From Oscillospiraceae bacterium (GTDB lineage Bacteria; Bacillota; Clostridia; WRCU01): a DNA stretch of 7,227 nt. Within the stretch, counting starts at the first letter, position 1, and each line of letters begins with the position of its first letter. A program made the translations under genes and the position numbers. Where the stretch lies: positions 1 to 7,227 of the forward strand of contig WRCU01000077.1 of assembly GCA_009783805.1 (NCBI GenBank). The letters are read 5' to 3'. This document shows positions 5,930-7,227 of the stretch, in pieces. Below the pieces are notes generated by a model. That model made no database searches and was not told where the DNA came from. It saw nothing but the letters and a program-made list of their open reading frames with translations.

Positions 5930-6897
5930 CATCCAGGGAGCGCGTGCTGACCGCGCTGAGGCTCGGGAAGCCCGACAGGGTGCCGTTCATGGAATGGTAC
6001 TACGACCGCGAGGTGGGCGACGGCATATTCGGCGGCAGGCCATTCGTCAGGGAAGACATCGCCGAGGCGCTCTGCATGGACGGGATAGGGACGTACGCGG
6101 GGCCGCCCGTCTACGCCGAGAAGCGGGTGAGCTCCGCCGGCAGGGAGTATGAGGCCGGGGGCCTCCTGAAGACGCGGGATGACCTCTCATTGATCAGGCT
6201 GCCCAATCCGCGCGACCCCTCGCTCCTGGACCACGTAAAGAGGACGGTGGAGCGCTACGGCGACCGCTTCTTCATATTCCTCGGCACGAACTCCGGGGCC
6301 GACTGCCTGCTTCGGGGCATGGGCCTGGACAACTTCTCGTACGCCCTGCAGGACGACTTGGGACTCGTCGAGGAGATCCTGGACATATATTCGGGCTGGT
6401 GCGCCGACATGGTGGCGGAGGCGCAGAAGACCGGCATCGACGCCGTATGGCTGGCGGACGACATAGCCTTCACCACGGCCCTCATGTTCTCGGCCGAATT
6501 CTTCAGGGAGGTGGTCAAGCCCCGGATGCGCAGGGTCATGGACGGGATCCGGCTGCCCTCCCTATACCACAGCGACGGCGACATAGGCCCGGTGATGGAC
6601 GACCTCATAGAGCTAGGCTTCAACGGGATCCACCCGATAGACCCGACGGCGATGGACATAGGCCTGGCCAAGGCGAGGTGGGGCGGCAGGGTATGCCTCG
6701 TCGGAAACATAGACCTCAGCTACACGCTGGTCCTGGGCACGCCGGAGGAGGTGGAGACGGAGGTCAGGGACCGCGTCGAGAAGGTCGGCTATAACGGCGG
6801 GTTCATCCTGAGCAGCGCCAACAGCCTCACGGACTACTGCCCGACGGCCAACGTGCTCGCCATGCGCGACGCGCTGCTCAAATACGGCGCGTCTTGA
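5926..6897 (+). CDS. Uroporphyrinogen decarboxylase (URO-D) superfamily protein of unknown substrate
   Basis: This is a complete 323-residue protein from ATG to TGA. It has the layout of the URO-D/cobamide methyltransferase TIM-barrel family: MTSRERVLTALRLGKPDRVP (1-20) at the start, GMGLDNFSYALQDDLGLVEEIL (131-152), WLADDIAFTTALMFSAEFFRE (175-195), LYHSDGDIGPVMDDLIELGF (213-232), HPID (236-239), VGNIDLSYTLVLGTPEEVE (259-277) and SSANSLTDYCPTANVLAM (297-313). It is not a heme-pathway HemE: the N-terminal Arg-rich substrate motif of true decarboxylases (RQAGR) is absent, replaced by MEWYYDREV. Zinc methyltransferases of this superfamily (MtaA/MtbA type) carry H-x-C plus a distal Cys; here the position reads H215-S-D217, so standard zinc binding is not supported. 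Relatives of this kind are common in anaerobes and are mostly uncharacterised; methyl transfer from a corrinoid or methoxylated compound is one possibility. No corrinoid protein gene is adjacent. It is cytoplasmic, with no signal peptide. It overlaps scpB by four bases, so it is likely co-expressed with scpAB. Confidence 0.85.
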   Translation: MTSRERVLTALRLGKPDRVPFMEWYYDREVGDGIFGGRPFVREDIAEALCMDGIGTYAGPPVYAEKRVSSAGREYEAGGLLKTRDDLSLIRLPNPRDPSLLDHVKRTVERYGDRFFIFLGTNSGADCLLRGMGLDNFSYALQDDLGLVEEILDIYSGWCADMVAEAQKTGIDAVWLADDIAFTTALMFSAEFFREVVKPRMRRVMDGIRLPSLYHSDGDIGPVMDDLIELGFNGIHPIDPTAMDIGLAKARWGGRVCLVGNIDLSYTLVLGTPEEVETEVRDRVEKVGYNGGFILSSANSLTDYCPTANVLAMRDALLKYGAS

Positions 6898-6919
6898 TTT
6901 CGCCGACGCCGATCGGTCC

Positions 6920-6947
6920 TTGAATATCCGTGTGATTCGGGCATAAT
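6920..6947 (+). promoter_or_regulatory. Candidate sigma70-type promoter for the ATPase gene
   Basis: TTGAAT (6920-6925) and CATAAT (6942-6947) are separated by 16 bp, a near-consensus pair. Transcription would begin near 6954, giving a leader of about 32 nt that carries GAGG (6975-6978) seven bases before the ATG at 6986. The spacer between the URO-D-like gene and this ORF (6898-6985) is more AT-rich than the rest of the window and shows no terminator hairpin. Confidence 0.55.
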
Positions 6948-6985
6948 AAGGTTGAAGTCGATTCTGCCCGTACCGAGGCTCTCAC

Positions 6986-7227
6986 ATGGACTATATCAAA
7001 AGGGATATCGACGCATCGGTCCTGGAAGCGATTAAAAGCTATTCGGCGGTCATGATAACCGGCCCTCGGCAGGTCGGCAAGACCACCACGCTCAGAAGGC
7101 TGTCGGGCGAAGGCGCCAGGTTCGTCTCCCTAGATAATAAAGAGAACCGTCTGTTGGCCATGAACGACCCTGAAACGTTCCTGTCGCTCCATCCGCCTCC
7201 GGTTATCATCGACGAGGTGCAGTACGC
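6986..7227 (+). CDS. DUF4143-type AAA ATPase, 5' part (3' end outside window)
   Basis: Eighty codons are visible from the ATG, preceded by GAGG with a seven-base spacing; the frame is open to the window edge. The start MDYIKRDID is followed by VMITGPRQVGKTTTLRRL (22-39), a Walker A P-loop (G26-P-R-Q-V-G-K-T-T34). Then come RFVSLDN (45-51), DPETFL (61-66) and PPVIIDEVQYA (71-81), a Walker B with DEVQ. The 'GPRQVGKTT ... LD ... DP..FL ... IIDEVQ' order is the hallmark of AAA ATPases that carry a C-terminal DUF4143 nuclease-like domain, usually about 380-420 residues in all; that domain would lie beyond the window. These genes are widespread, often patchy in distribution, and their role is not settled (toxin-like or defence-like roles have been suggested). 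The codons (ATT AAA AGC TAT, GAT AAT AAA) are clearly more AT-rich than in the genes to the left, which with its own promoter suggests recent acquisition or low expression. The Walker signature makes the family call secure; completeness cannot be judged. Confidence 0.8.
   Translation, partial: MDYIKRDIDASVLEAIKSYSAVMITGPRQVGKTTTLRRLSGEGARFVSLDNKENRLLAMNDPETFLSLHPPPVIIDEVQY

Noticed and set aside
5926..6897. True uroporphyrinogen decarboxylase (hemE)
   Set aside because: The N-terminal substrate-binding RQAGR motif is missing and no heme genes are nearby.

Overview
The window is GC-rich bacterial DNA (roughly two thirds G+C by eye). It uses G/C-ending codons but also many ATA (Ile) and AGG (Arg) codons. 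Three of the six genes are best read with TTG or GTG starts (TTG at 732, TTG or GTG at 4374/4377, TTG at 5300). An scpA-scpB pair, a DHHW-family exported protein, a secreted transglutaminase-like protein, an Lhr-like helicase and a URO-D-like enzyme together suggest an anaerobic Bacillota (Clostridia-like) or Synergistota-like organism. That is a weak inference from gene content, not an identification.

Layout: (1) 1-1826, plus strand: the 3' end of a transglutaminase-like protein with a Gly/Pro/Thr-rich linker, then a DHHW-family (AlgX/SGNH-like) membrane-anchored protein. They are 42 nt apart and probably co-transcribed, and both point to cell-envelope work. (2) 1825-1995: a short convergent intergenic region filled by a tandem repeat of a 27-nt unit (four full copies plus a partial one) that begins in the DHHW stop codon. 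(3) 1996-4245, minus strand: a complete Lhr-like DEAD/DEAH-box helicase. (4) 4246-4373: a divergent intergenic region with an AT-rich island carrying TATAAT on both strands and a GC-rich hairpin followed by five T. (5) 4374-6897, plus strand: scpA, scpB and a URO-D-superfamily enzyme. The last overlaps scpB by four bases (ATGA), so the three look like one operon. (6) 6898-6985: a short spacer with a good sigma70-type promoter, then the first 80 codons of a DUF4143-type AAA ATPase whose codon use is more AT-rich than its neighbours.

How the genes work together: ScpA and ScpB are the kleisin and kite subunits of the SMC condensin that organises and segregates the chromosome; smc is not in the window. 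The URO-D-like enzyme is translationally coupled to scpB but has no obvious functional link to it. The divergent helicase is likely a nucleic-acid repair or RNA-metabolism enzyme.

I see no tRNA, rRNA, CRISPR array, transposase or prophage gene, and no clear undescribed multi-gene system. The parts most worth a second look are the repeat array, the hairpin and twin -10 elements upstream of scpA, the nine-G run at the scpB/URO-D junction, and the compositionally distinct ATPase at the right edge. No stretch longer than 300 bases lacks a gene.
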